Positions 1 through 10,164 of a DNA stretch of 64,000 bases are shown here, one piece after another. The stretch spans positions 1,922,001 to 1,986,000 of the forward strand of contig CAJFCV020000005.1 of assembly GCA_904066235.2 (NCBI GenBank). Reading direction: 5' to 3'. Made by a program: the position numbers and the translations under genes. The notes below the pieces were generated by a model. The model was not told the origin of the DNA and searched no databases. It saw nothing but the letters and a program-made list of their open reading frames with translations. This DNA comes from Bursaphelenchus xylophilus. Taxonomy: Eukaryota; Nematoda; Chromadorea; Rhabditida; Aphelenchoididae. Position 1 is the stretch's first letter. Each line of letters begins with the position of its first letter.

Positions 1-505
1 GTCGAGACATGTATCAAAAAATCGCAAAAATTTTCTGATTCAGAAGATGTAAAAATTAGCTGATCAATTTTGGCTTGTAAGGGCGAAAAACCCTCTGAAC
101 TTTTCACGCAACACCACACAAATGCATTTTTGACCACGTTTTTGCCAATTCAAAAGTTTTGTTTTGAGCTGAAGTAAACCCTGGCATCTTGGCAAGCCTT
201 AAAATATCAAATTTGATTGATTTTTTTACAATTACTAATTAAGGTATTAATCAAATTGATATTTTAAAGGCTTGTCAAGATGCCAGGGTCTATACACTTT
301 AGCTCAAAACAAAACTTTTGAATTGGTAAAAACTTGGTCAAAAATGCATTTGTGTGGTGTTGCGAGAAAAGTTGAGGGTCTTTTCGCCTTTACAAACCAA
401 AATACGTCAGCTAATTTTTACATCTTCTGAATCAGAAAAAATTTGCGATTCTTTTGATATATCTCTCGACCTGTCACTCCATACCCCATAGAAGTACTTT
501 CCTTG
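1..505. mobile_element. Foldback MITE, family A (left end outside window)
   Basis: Long imperfect inverted repeat. The first ~200 bases (CGCAAAAATTTTCTGATTC, then a TAAAAATTAGCTG block) return as the reverse complement up to the terminus GAAGTACTTTCCTTG at 505. The arms meet near 220-265, where a CTGGCATCTTGGCAAG block is mirrored. The same termini and arm sequence occur in the elements at 7569-8168 and 14531-15102, so this is a third family member; about 40 bases of its left end lie before the window. Unlike those two it carries no tRNA-like insert, and its right flank (CGA) does not show the TTA target site, so this end has decayed or the insertion was atypical. Confidence 0.8.
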
Positions 506-613
506 CGAGAAAATTTCGATTTTTTGATTATAAAATCTATTCTACACGGTTTAAAAGGCAGCACCACGCTAGATGGTGTCGTTAAAAGCGTTAAAAGTGG
601 GTTGGACCACCCT

Positions 614-2223
614 TTACAACTCCTCCTTTCGGTTTTTCACCAACTTTGTGAGCTCAATTTCGAACACCAGCCAACTGTTGGGCGGAATCACGCCCGCCTT
701 CCCCTCCTCGCCGTAGCCGGCCACCGGCGGGATAATCACCTTCCTCTTCTCGCCCTCGCACATCCCCAACATCGCACGATCCACGCCGCTGATCACGCGC
801 CCCACGCCCAGCTCGAACTCGAACGGCTTGCCGCGCGAATACGAGGAGTCGATGAAAGTCCCGTCCTGCAGCCGAATCGTGTAGTGTTGATGGACGGTGT
901 CGTGCTTCTCGGCCTTGATACACTCCTCTTCGGGGACCACATGCGTTTGCTGCAAGAAATTTTGATCTTTTTATATTGTAGTAGGCAAAAAATTAAAAAA
1001 AAAAATTGGGGAAAATTCCACCAAATTTGCGAAATTATTGTCAAAAAACTTTTTTAAATACCTCGAAATCGTATTTCACAATAAAATACAAGAAATTTTG
1101 ATGTTTTTATATTGTAGTAGGCAAAAATTTTCAAAAATTTGGGAAAATCCTACAAATTTGCTAAATTATTGTCAAAAAACTTTCATGAATATCCTGAAAT
1201 CGTATTTCTCATTAAAATACACTTTCTTTCCCTTGAAAATGGCCAAATTTTTTTCGAAAACCGAACGAAAGGACTGTTTTCGCCTTTTTTTCATGGTCCG
1301 AAAAAGCGCTCTTTTGCAAGAAGAGAGAAAGAAAAGGCAAGAGAGCCCGCGGTTCCATGGTGTAGCGGTTAGCACTCAGGACTCTGAATCCTGCGACCCG
1401 AGTTCAAATCTCGGTGGGACCTTCTCACTTTTTTGAGGTTTTACTGTGGAAATTGATAGTAAAAGAGTATATGTAGCTGAAGCGAATTGTATTTTAGACT
1501 TTCTCTAAATTTTTCAAGTATTTTTGGTGATTTTGGTCTGGTTTTTGGGGGAAAAATGGCGAAAAATTACGGAATTTTAGATTTTTTTGATTTTTTAGCG
1601 AAAATATTGTAAAATACCAGTAATAAATGAGGGAAATTAACTCCAAAAGTATCTCTCCTCACCTCAATATGCAACCCATCGTCTTCAGTCCAGCTTTCGC
1701 CGGGGATTGGGCGGAAAATGGCCTTCAATTCCACGAAATAATGCAAGTTGTCGCCTTGAACCGCGCCTCTCGGCAATTCATCCTCTTCGTAGGCCTCTGG
1801 CGGGATGATGACTCGCCGCTGCTCTCCGATACACATTCCTCGCATGGCGTAGTCCATTGCGCGAAGCGCGGTGCCTCTGCCGAGGATGATTTCGTAGGGT
1901 TTTTGGCCGAAATTCGAGCCGATTACGGTGCCCTTAGGGTCGGTCAGTTTGAAATATTGTTGAATATGGTCGCCGGGCTCCGCGCGGATCTTACATTTGC
2001 TGTCTGAACTTTCATTTTGCATTATAATTTTTGATTTTTTAATTGAAAAAAATGAAAATTTTTCAAAAATTTTTAAATTTTTTTAAAAACTTAAAATACG
2101 ATTACCTGGGATCTTTTTGATGATTTCGATTTCAACCCCATCTTCATCGGTCCACGAACGCTCAGAATCGCCATTAATTGCGACTATTACAGTCAAGAAT
2201 ACTAACCCAATTGCTAATTTCAT
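614..2223 (-). CDS. Two-domain ER FKBP-type peptidyl-prolyl isomerase
   Basis: Three exons join in phase (2223-2106, 2003-1663, 949-614) into about 264 aa. The ATG directly abuts a TTTAG acceptor, consistent with spliced-leader addition. Residues 1-18 ([18 protein letters not shown]) form a signal peptide. Two FK506-binding domains follow, at about 46-137 and 171-257. The C-terminus KEEL resembles an ER-retention signal, so the protein is predicted to be ER-lumenal, like the nematode FKB-3/4/5 enzymes linked to collagen folding. Domain 2 keeps DSS, GYGEEG and VIPP motifs but lacks the active-site Trp (VISGVD where many FKBPs have GW). Domain 1 has lost the FDS and GYG motifs (IGSNFG; EAYEED), so it is probably non-catalytic. 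Intron 2 (950-1662) contains an antisense tRNA-Gln. An acidic SWT-DDG segment occurs ahead of both domains, suggesting internal duplication. Confidence 0.87.
1351..1422 (+). tRNA. tRNA-Gln (CTG)
   Basis: 72-nt cloverleaf. The acceptor stem GGTTCCA pairs with TGGGACC. The anticodon stem CAGGA/TCCTG encloses loop CTCTGAA, giving anticodon CTG, which reads CAG. The T stem CCGAG/CTCGG encloses TTCAAAT. There is no intron. A T6 run at about 1429-1434 is a Pol III terminator. The gene lies inside intron 2 of the FKBP gene on the opposite strand. A second copy with the same mature sequence is at 4756-4827, and the flanks match on both sides, indicating a recent segmental duplication. Confidence 0.95.
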
Positions 2224-2289
2224 CTAAAGTAATATAAAGTCAAGTGTGATGTAAAAATTTCCTCGGAGGATCTTCAAAATTCGTATATA

Positions 2290-3780
2290 TGTTACAAATA
2301 GACCACTTTTTGATTGCTGAAAATTTTAACTCGCAGCTTAGAAGACAAGATGAGATATTGAACGATCTTTGATGGCGAGAGAGTATGCAAATTGAGGAGG
2401 GCGGTCAGAGAAAAAACTGTTTTCTGAGCTTCGCTCGAATTACTATTGTTTTGTGTTAATTTGCCACAAAAAATCAAACTTTTCCGTGCAAAATTTGCAA
2501 AGATATGGCCAGACAGAGTTTTCTGTCTGACCGCTCTCCTCATTTCGCGTGCTCTCTCGACAAATCGTTCAATATCTCGGTTCTCTTTACAAATTGTGAG
2601 CTGAAACTTTCAGGGATTGAAATATAGCCTAGATAGAAAATATAGGCCATATTTAAGGAAGATATGAGCATCAATTCGCGAGCAGTCGCCATTTTGAGAC
2701 ACAACGTATGTACAAAATCCAAACTAAATCTGCTCGTCGCACACGGAATAAATAAACGCAAAATCCAGCGAACCCTCAAAATCACTTCCTCTGTAATCGA
2801 TAACCACCAAGTTTGTCGCGAATCGACGACGATTCGAGCTACGTGGAGCTTCTTCTTCTCCTTCCTTCCTTCTCCCTTCCCCCCACTTTTTTCTTACTGA
2901 ACCCCACACTCCAGCGACGGAAAAGAGTAAAAGAAAAAATTAAATGACCGATGGCGATTTCTCCGTGAAACTTTTGAGAAGGGGGATTTTTTATTCTTTC
3001 GCTTTTTCGAGGGTACCCTCGAATTTTTGACAGAGTAAGGTACGAAAAAATATAAAAAAGACTTGAAATCTTGCTTAAATCTTGATGGAAATTGGGGAAA
3101 TTTTACAGTAGAAAAATTTGAAGGCATTTGTGATAATTTTAGATCGCGTTTTGCAGAAAAAACCGAGATTTTTTGGAAAAAATAGGACAAATTCGAAAAA
3201 ATTTTTTTGCGAATTCGGACTCGGAAGAAATATTTTTTGATTAGACACAAGACGTAGAATGTTCACACCAAAAATCAATTTTTTCCGAGCCATACGCAGA
3301 AAGTTATAGGGAAAAAACGATTTTCTCTGACCGACTCTCCTCATTTTCCGTGCTCTCTCGGAAAAAAGACCCTTTAATTTCTCGACTCCCCTTGGTAATT
3401 ATGAGCTAAAATTTTCGGGAATGTATCTGTGACCCAAATATAACGTATAGGAAAAATTTTAGGCAAATCGCAAAAGAAAAATATTTTTTGAAAATTCTTT
3501 GGAGTACCGCAAGTGTAAGATTTCAATTTTCTTAAAATTTTGTATATGTGTTTTGTCTAGTCCAGACATGAATCTCTGAAAATTTTAGCTCTCAATTTGC
3601 ATTCGCTGCGGAGATATTCAACATTGTTTTTTGCGAGAGAACACATGAAATGAGGAGAGCGGTCAGAGAAAAGACGATTTTTGGCCATTTTCTCGCTGAT
3701 TTCGCTGAGAAAAAATTAATTTTTTTATGGAGATGTAATTTTAGTGAGTTTATACACAAGATGTTATATGAATATAAATA
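2290..3780. repeat. Intergenic repeats: foldback family E (GAGAGCACGCGAAATGAGGAG type)
   Basis: No gene is seen between the FKBP start and the REEP stop. The stretch holds degenerate inverted repeats built on a core that reads GGTCAGAGAAAA on one arm and CTCTCCTCATTTCGCG on the other. Arms lie near 2340-2420 and 2520-2600 (one complete foldback), 3310-3370, and 3580-3690. The same core recurs at 7330-7440, 45865-45960, 58600-58690 and 58785-58870, so this is a dispersed family. No terminal duplication can be assigned confidently. Confidence 0.6.
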
Positions 3781-3905
3781 TGTAACATAATAAAAATTCA
3801 AAAAAAATTTAATTTTCAAAAATTTTTTTTATTCGTCCAAAGTCAGTAAATCCCACAGACATTCAACTGCAACAACAATTTTGTTCGATTCTCTTTAATT
3901 TCTCT

Positions 3906-5846
3906 TCAGAGAACGTATTTCTTGACCAGCTTCAACAGGACTCTGGCCGTCGGTCGGGCAGTGTAATTGTAGACAAGCTGCGACAGCTGGAAGTCGGGGA
4001 TGGCAACAGCTAGCAGTACCATGGCCTAAAACTAATAATTAAGCCAAAAATTTGGGGAAACAACTTTGCTTTAGTCCAAAAATCAAAAATTTACATTACT
4101 TTAGGTCAAAAAATCGGAAATTAGTCTTGTTTTAAGCAAAAAGTACAGGGGAATGGCCAAAAATGTTAAATATCATTACCTTAGAGATCTGATAGAAGGG
4201 CAGGACGGCTTGCAGGGTTCTTCCAACAAAATCAAAACCAGAAATCAGACCAAAAATGGCCCAATAACAGAGCCAATGTCTTCGAAGGGCGTCCGGAACG
4301 TCGTTTGGAGGCAATTTGAGCATCTACAAAGCAAAAAAATCAATGATTACAAAAGAAATTTGCTAGCTTCAGCTTATTTTACCTTATTTTATGCCGAAAA
4401 CAGGCAAAAATCCGAAGAAAAGAAAAAAAAAATCGAAAAATACAATAAGACAGGTAAAACCACATATGGAAACCAACCTCATATGTGCACATGAGCGGAT
4501 AGATCACTCCAACCAACGAGCAAATCACTTCGGACAGATTAACAACTATCAAAACGGCGGTAACAAGGCCCAAAACACCATAACTGATCTGAAAATTCGT
4601 CTAGTAGACAAGTATAAGTCCAAATTTCCCAAAAAATCTTCAAAAATTACATTACAGTAACCCAAATTACTAAAAAACATCAAAAAAGACTTTTTGCACT
4701 GTGCGAAATAAGTCTCTTTTGCAAGAAGAGAGAAAGAAAAGAGAAAAGACCTCGCGGTTCCATGGTGTAGCGGTTAGCACTCAGGACTCTGAATCCTGCG
4801 ACCCGAGTTCAAATCTCGGTGGGACCTTCTCACTTTTTTGAGGTTTTAATGTGGAAATTGATAGTAAAAGAGTATTGTAACAGTGGTAAATTAATTTTTT
4901 TAGGTTTTATACTATTAATTTCTTTAATTTTAGAGTTTAGACTTCGATTTTATAAAGGGAAATTGCCTAAAACATAACGATTTTTTAACTTTTTTTGTGG
5001 ATAGACCACTTCTAGTTGTTTTTTCTCAAATACTACAACAGTTGACATAGCAATAAATTTGATTTTTACCCTAAACTCTCCAAAATTTTATGTTTTACCT
5101 CCAAAAACCCCGATAAAATTTCATTTTTACCGTTTCTCTGCTCAATTTAGCTTTTCCTTCCACGCCTGTCCAAAAGTCCTCAAAAGCCGGGTTTTCGGTG
5201 CGATACAGCCAGGCCAACATCAGCGAATGGAATCCGGCCAAGGGGTCAACGGCTTCGGCCGAAACTTGGTCCGGCTCCAAGACCTGTGGTTCGGCTTCAT
5301 TTTGAGCGGAAATTGCGGCTTCGATTTGACGACGAAAGTCCGGAGAGGCGGCTTCAATGGGGTAGCTGAAAGGGGTGCTGTTGGAAAATCAAGAAAAACT
5401 AGGAATTTGCATAAGTTATCAAAAGGTCGCAAAAGTGATCCAAATGGATTTTAAAACCGGTAAAAATAGAGAGAAAATGACTGAATTTACATGGTGACCT
5501 GATGTTTTTTTGAAATTTTATCAAAAACCGCAAAAGGTATCCAAAGGTATTAAAAGGTATCCACCACATAAAAGTCCAAAAATCACTCCAGGGCGTCAAA
5601 AAATTATTGTGAGCTTTGTGTTGAGGTGCTTTTTTCGAAATTTTGTCAAAAACCCTCAAAAGGTATCCAAAAGTATCAAAAGGTATCCACCTGTTAAAAG
5701 TCGAAAAATCCCCCCAGGACCATAAAAAATTACCGTGAGCTGTTGGTGACGTCATTTTGGGCCTCATGGTGACGCCAGAACTGGAATAGCCAGCGGCGAT
5801 TTCGGCCGATCCGCGGCCCCAATTGATTTTGGAGCTCCTCTTCCAT
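3906..5846 (-). CDS. yop-1: REEP5/YOP-1-like ER membrane-shaping protein (TB2/DP1/HVA22 family)
   Basis: Five exons join in phase: 5846-5734, 5377-5131 (5365 is an alternative acceptor in the same frame), 4588-4478, 4323-4180, 4025-3906, giving about 244 aa. The start was chosen because a TATTTTTAG acceptor lies just upstream (exon begins 5853) and an in-frame TGA separates it from any earlier ATG. From about residue 100 the protein follows the REEP5/Yop1p pattern: a soluble helix ending KAKLSRET, a hairpin pair beginning ISYGVLGLVTAVLIVVNL, then a second pair including CYWAIFGLISGFDFVGRTL and PFYQISK. The family inserts hairpins into tubular ER and curves the membrane. The first ~100 residues are a family-atypical Ala/Glu-rich extension. 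Intron 2 carries an antisense tRNA-Gln. The donor after exon 3 (GTTGGT) is weak. The family call is firm; the extreme 5' structure is less certain. Confidence 0.82.
4756..4827 (+). tRNA. tRNA-Gln (CTG), second copy
   Basis: Identical over all 72 nt to the tRNA-Gln at 1351-1422, with the same T6 terminator just downstream. Similarity extends to both sides (GCAAGAAGAGAGAAAGAAAAG upstream; TTGATAGTAAAAGAGTAT downstream), so a block of roughly 165 bp was duplicated. It lies in the intron between exons 2 and 3 of the REEP-like gene, antisense to it, exactly as the first copy lies antisense within an FKBP intron. Confidence 0.95.
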
Positions 5847-5989
5847 TCACTGGCTAAAAATACTCGTAAATAACCGCAAGAAAATAAAAACAGAAAGTAA
5901 TAAAATACAGACTTCATCGTCTATTCATGAATGATGTTGGACTAGACATGTTTCGGGATAAAATGTTGGAAAAAAGCCGACAAAAACTC

Positions 5990-6105
5990 ACATTCTTCGA
6001 GGCGGCTTCGAAAAGCGGGATGACCGTTCGATGGAGCTCAACCGCTCTTCCAATGGTCGGTTGGGAAAATACAATAGTTTTGGAGTTCTTTACTCTTGAA
6101 AGTGA
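5990..6105 (-). other. Possible unassigned exon upstream of the REEP-like gene
   Basis: On the minus strand this GC-richer stretch has an open frame containing PTIGRAVELHRTVIPLFEAAS, followed by a good donor (AAGAAT then GTGAGT) near 5989. An intron running from there to the TTTTTAG acceptor at 5854 would join it to the first REEP exon. No phase lets it continue in the REEP frame, because that frame has a TGA before the ATG. It could be a 5' untranslated exon, a remnant, or part of another gene. The plus strand is also open here (FFEAASKSG), so the strand is uncertain. Confidence 0.3.
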
Positions 6106-6214
6106 AAAAAAAAGATTTGATTTTTTTGTGGAATTTTAATTTTTTTGAACAGCAAAAATATGAACTATTTTAATAAAAAAATTTTTTTGACGACTGAACA
6201 AATCTAAAGCTTCA

Positions 6215-6850
6215 AAAAAGTGATTTCCAATCAATTCCGCGCTGTTTTGGAACTTTTCATGTTTTCGTGTCGGGACCCACCGATAAAATTTTACTGCCTT
6301 CGAAGGCCTATAAGAGCGAAAAAACCTAAAGAAATGTTTGTTGAAACTCTAAATTTATATTTACAATCGATTTTGCGTTGTTTTTCAACTTTCATGTTTT
6401 CGTGTCGGGACCACCCGATAAAATTTTACTACCTTCAAAGGCCTGTAAGAGCGAAAAAACCTAAAGAAATGTTTGCTGGAACTCTAAATTTATATTTACA
6501 TTCTATTTTGCGTTGTTTTGGCACCTTTCATGTTTTCGTGTTAGGACCCGCCGATAAAATTTTACTGCCTTCGAATGCCTATAAGAGCGAAAAACCCTAA
6601 AGAAATTTTTGCTGATAATAAATTTTTGCTCTAATTTATATTTACAATCAATTTTGCGTTGTTTTGGAACCTTTCATGTTTTCGCGTCGGGACCTACTGA
6701 TGAAATTTTACTACCTTCGAAGGTTTATAAAAGCAAAAAAGTCTAAAGAAATGTTTGCTGAAACTCTAAATGTGATTTACAATCAATTTTTCGCTGTTTT
6801 GGAACCTTTCATGTTTTCGTGTCGGGACCCACCAACGAAATTTTAATCTC
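6215..6850. repeat. ~136-146-bp tandem repeat, five copies
   Basis: Each unit contains the block CATGTTTTCGTGTCGGGACC, then a GATAAAATTTTACTGCCTTCG block and a TCTAAATTTATATTTACAATC block. The CGTGTCGGGACC cores lie near 6266, 6401, 6537, 6683 and 6816. Units are about 85-90% alike by eye. They differ enough to be old, but the TTTTCGTGTCGGGACC core is the best-kept part. Confidence 0.85.
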
Positions 6851-7568
6851 AAATTCTTGGATTTAATTTTTTTTTGTGCTTGCATATAAATTTTATTTAT
6901 AGCTTTCTTAAAATTTTTTAGGATAAATAAAGAATTTAAATCAAAAAAATCAAAATTTTCCTCCTCACATTCCAGGTTAATATGTAATAGTACATACTCG
7001 ATTATTTTCCACTTTAACTTTTTCACTTTTTGTCTGCGGGTCTTTTGCCAATTAAACTCCAAAAAAATCCCCGCTCAATTCGCGTCATTTCTGGAAGAGA
7101 AAAGGATTTAATAATTTGCAAGGAAATGACATTATTTTAATTATTTTATGTCATTTCGTACGTGGATCTGGAGGAAGTCTTGGTAAAATATCAAGCGTTC
7201 GCGGTGATGTTTTTGAAAGGATGTTGCGAGGGTGGAGAAAAAAATTTGGAAAAACGAAAAAAAAATGAAATTTTATAGTGATGTCATAAGTGTAATATCG
7301 TGATATCTGTAAAATTCCTTCTATGTCTTCTGTCTAGTCCACATATCTTTGAAAGTTTCAGCTTTCGCTCTCCAGTAGAAGCCGAAATATTCAACAATTT
7401 GTTTTCGAGAGAGCACGCGAAATGAGGAGAGTCGCCCAAATGATAAAAAGTTTTGCCCATAACTTTTCTGTGTCCACTTGGAAAAACTTGATTTTTGGTG
7501 GAAAAATTGGACACCACATTCGTAATAGAATCACCAATCTTTAAGCCTAAAATTGCAATTTTTTTTTA
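6851..7568. other. Intergenic, no gene seen
   Basis: AT-rich DNA with one copy of the GAGAGCACGCGAAATGAGGAG foldback arm at about 7400-7440. No open frame shows coding character, and no structural RNA is recognised. Confidence 0.6.
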
Positions 7569-8168
7569 CAAGGAAAGTACTTTTATGGGGGCTCCTACTT
7601 TTTGACGGGACATATCTCAAAAAAGCAGAAAAAACGTGCTGATCAAGGATATATATGGATATATATCTTAGCTGCCCATTTTAGGTTTTTAGGGGTGAAA
7701 ACTCAATCGGAAGTTGACTTAAAGTCCTATATGAACCCCTTTTCGCCTAATTTTTCACGGGTTTACAATTTTTATTTTGGCTTAAAATGATGTTTATTGA
7801 GTTTCTAAGACGTAATAAATCAGTCTTGGCCCAAAAATTTAATTTTCCGACCTTCAACTTCAAAAAAGTTGATTCAGCCCAAAAGGGAAATCGAACCCGT
7901 GCGGCGTCCTCCCTCTTGATTCCCAGACTACGGCACTAACCACTCGGCCACACCGCTCTCTTCCAAAGGAAGAGACCGACTGCGCTTTTTATCGTTTCGA
8001 ATGCATGCGCCTTTTGTAGGGAAATTGAGCCAGTTTTTGGGCATTTTCGCCCCTAAAAGCCCAAAATGGGCAGCTAAGATTTATATATCCTCGATCAGCA
8101 CATTTTTTCTGATTTTTTGAGGTATGTCCCGTCAAACAGTAGGAGCCCCCATAAAAGTACTTTCCTTG
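7569..8168. mobile_element. Family A MITE with TTA target-site duplication and tRNA-like insert
   Basis: 600-bp element with termini CAAGGAAAGTACTTTTATGG and its mirror CCATAAAAGTACTTTCCTTG. Terminal inverted repeats extend about 120 bp; both arms hold ATATATC-TTAGCTGCCCATTTT-type blocks and CCCTAAAA segments. It is flanked by TTA at 7566-7568 and 8169-8171. A 3-bp TTA duplication with subterminal inverted repeats is the signature of PIF/Harbinger (Tourist-like) MITEs. There is no transposase. The centre carries a tRNA-derived sequence on the minus strand (7878-7957). Confidence 0.85.
7878..7957 (-). pseudogene. tRNA-like Pol III cassette inside MITE (class II type, degenerate)
   Basis: On the minus strand a perfect tRNA A box (TGGCCGAGTGG) and a B box (GGTTCGATTTCC) lie at normal spacing, with an extra-arm-length insert between the anticodon and T arms as in Ser/Leu-type tRNAs. 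The anticodon loop reads about TGGGAA. The 5' half of the anticodon stem and the acceptor stem no longer pair, so a charged tRNA is unlikely, but the internal promoter looks intact. A relative sits in the same place in the element at 14531-15102. Nematodes do have unusual V-arm tRNAs with non-Leu anticodons; descent from one is possible but unproven. Confidence 0.65.
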
Positions 8169-8173
8169 TTAAA

Positions 8174-8440
8174 TATATACAGTGCGTCCCAGGTTTTTGG
8201 TTCCACCTCATTTTTTGATCATATCTCGGGGGGTTTTTTCTCAAATGCCATGAAATTTTACATAAGCGTTAACCAACCTTTGAGAATAAGCTCTGCGAAG
8301 TTTCATCCCGATTGGCTTCAGTACTCTGACGTTATGGCGATTTTTTTAAAATTTTGGGTGTCCCAGGTTTTATGTAGTTTTTTTTATTTTGTTGCACTTT
8401 CTAACCATAAAATCTCAGCGGTTTTAGACCATCTATAAAG
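8174..8440. other. Possible mariner-type end plus unassigned sequence
   Basis: Just beyond the MITE, a TA is followed by CAGTGCGTCCCAGGTTTTTGG; GTGTCCCAGGTTTT recurs near 8348. A TA followed by CAGTGC is typical of Tc1/mariner termini, but no matching inverted end is found nearby. At most this is a truncated end. Confidence 0.25.
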
Positions 8441-8493
8441 TCGCTGGAGTGATTTCTGCGACATGAACTGTGAAAAAAACAAAAGTTCATTTT

Positions 8494-8690
8494 GCACTGT
8501 GCAATTTCTTACTTTTTGCACAGTGCAAATGGCTTTTTTCTGACTGGCTTTTCTTGCACAGTGCATGTCGCCAAAATCGCTGTCGCACCGTGCAAACGGA
8601 TTGTTTGAGGTTCTGCCTGTGCTAAAATGGAGAAATGCCCTATGGTTGACGATAAGGGTGGGAAAAAACGTTCAAAATGCACCGTGCGTT
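8494..8690. repeat. GCAC-N-GTGC box cluster
   Basis: Five boxes (about 8494, 8518, 8556, 8585, 8679) with centres T, A, A, C, C, spaced 24-38 bp apart within otherwise unrelated sequence. This is the leftmost cluster of the motif that dominates 10.1-16.9 kb. The following 8.7-9.1 kb is GC-richer single-copy-looking DNA without a recognisable gene. Confidence 0.8.
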
Positions 8691-9122
8691 CAATCTGTCG
8701 GGAAAATAATGTGTATTTGTCGCGCACTGGGCTATAAAGAAATCGCAATGTTCTCGGCTAGCCGCCGATGATTGGCCATGGGTTGTTCAGCTGACATTCA
8801 AGTCATGCCATTTCCACGAGAATTATTATTTATGGGATCCGGTTAATTTCGTAGGTCCCCCGAAAAAAAGGCGGTCAGCCCCATCCGCAAAACATGTCAT
8901 TTTCAGCGGTTGCAAATGCCAACGCCTCAGGCGATGGGCGGCCGAGAATTGTCATTTTGTCTTTTGGGAGTTGAGTTGTAACTATGGCTTATGTACGCGC
9001 GGTGATGATACTGTATTTTGATTTTTTTTTGATGTACCAGATTTTTGTTGGGATTTTTAACAGAAATATTGGTCGTATTTAACATTAAAAAAGATTTTTT
9101 GACAATTCAACAGTCCAAAGTC

Positions 9123-9740
9123 CTTAAAAAATGATCTCCAATCCATTTCGCGCTGTTTTGGGACTTTTTCATGTTTTCGTGTCGGGCCCCACTGATGAAA
9201 TTTTATACCCTACGTAGGCCTATGAGAGCAAAAAAAGGCCGAAAGAAATATTTGCTGAAACTCTAAATGTAATTTACAATCAATTTTGCGCCATTTTGAG
9301 ACCTTTCAGGTTTTCGTGTCGGGACCCACTGATGAAATTTTACGCTTTACGAAAGCAAAAAAATACCAAAAAGAAATGATTGTTAAAATTCTAAACATGA
9401 TTTCTAATCCATTTCGTGCTGTTTTGGGACTTCTCAGGTTTTCGTGTCGGGACCCACTTATGAAATTTTACTCCATACAAGAGCAAAGCAAATAGAAAAT
9501 TGCAAAGAAATGATTGTTAAAGCTCTAAAAACGGTTATCAACCATTTCTACGTCATTTCGAGACCTTTCAGGTTTTCGTGTCGGGACCCACTGATAAAAT
9601 TTTAATCATGCTTTGAGCAAGTTAGAACATCCAGTTTAAAGGTCGACGTATTTTAATAACCTCCAAAAAAATTTTCTAAAAGCAAAACGTTAAACACGAG
9701 CATTTCGTGCTTTCGTGTCGAGACCCAAAAAAGTGTAAAC
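9123..9740. repeat. Second cluster of the ~130-bp TTTTCGTGTCGGGACC repeat
   Basis: Five diverged copies related to the 6215-6850 array, with GGTTTTCGTGTCGGGACCCA cores near 9176, 9314, 9440, 9574 and 9714. The last copies are degraded. Single copies of the core also occur near 12236 (GTTTTCGTGGCGGGACCC) and, reversed, at about 21590, 21715 and 21800 in a RyR intron. Confidence 0.8.
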
Positions 9741-10024
9741 TAACTCAATTTTAACCACAAATTTCACACTACGTATTTTAAACTGTATCGTAAACAAGTG
9801 TAAGGGCAAATTTCACTCTCTTTCCAAAAGATTTTTTAGCACATTACACTGTACACTTGTAAAAAAAGTTAATTTTTTTGAATAATTTTTTTGGCTTCGG
9901 AACAATTTTCTTTTGTCAAGTCTTCCTTGCGTAACTTTTTTGACGTAAATACTAGTTAATCATAGCCGCTCATTACTTGTCATTCGTCAGACATGTCATA
10001 AACAGCAGACCGTTGGCTTCCCGA

Positions 10025-10032
10025 TGACGTCA
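10025..10032. promoter_or_regulatory. Perfect CRE palindrome (TGACGTCA)
   Basis: TGACGTCA lies in a GC-richer stretch about 2.4 kb upstream of the neuropeptide exon 1, next to the first GCAC-N-GTGC box of the satellite. Sites of this type bind CREB/ATF bZIP proteins. Function is inferred from the match alone and the distance is large. Confidence 0.35.
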
Positions 10033-10164
10033 TTCTCCGCACAGTGCGGACAATGATTTCGAATTTTTACTTGTTTAGACATTTGTGTTGACTATCAAAC
10101 ATATTCAACACATTTTGGGTATGATTGTTTATTTTACAGACCTTTTTTACATAGTTTTTGGTTT

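Noticed and set aside
5399..5917. Secreted protein starting MKSVFYYFLFLFSCGYLRVFL at 5917
   Set aside because: The hydrophobic start lies mostly in an intron ending TTTTTAG at 5854. Used as an exon, its frame hits a stop after splicing, whereas the ATG at 5846 gives a continuous REEP-like protein.
8384..8566. Small frames over the 8.4-8.8-kb boxes as genes
   Set aside because: They only read through GCAC-N-GTGC boxes. There is no signal of coding sequence.
9001..9120. Possible promoter or gene in the GC-richer 8.7-9.1-kb stretch
   Set aside because: No open frame, splice signals or RNA fold could be supported. It is left as unassigned single-copy DNA.
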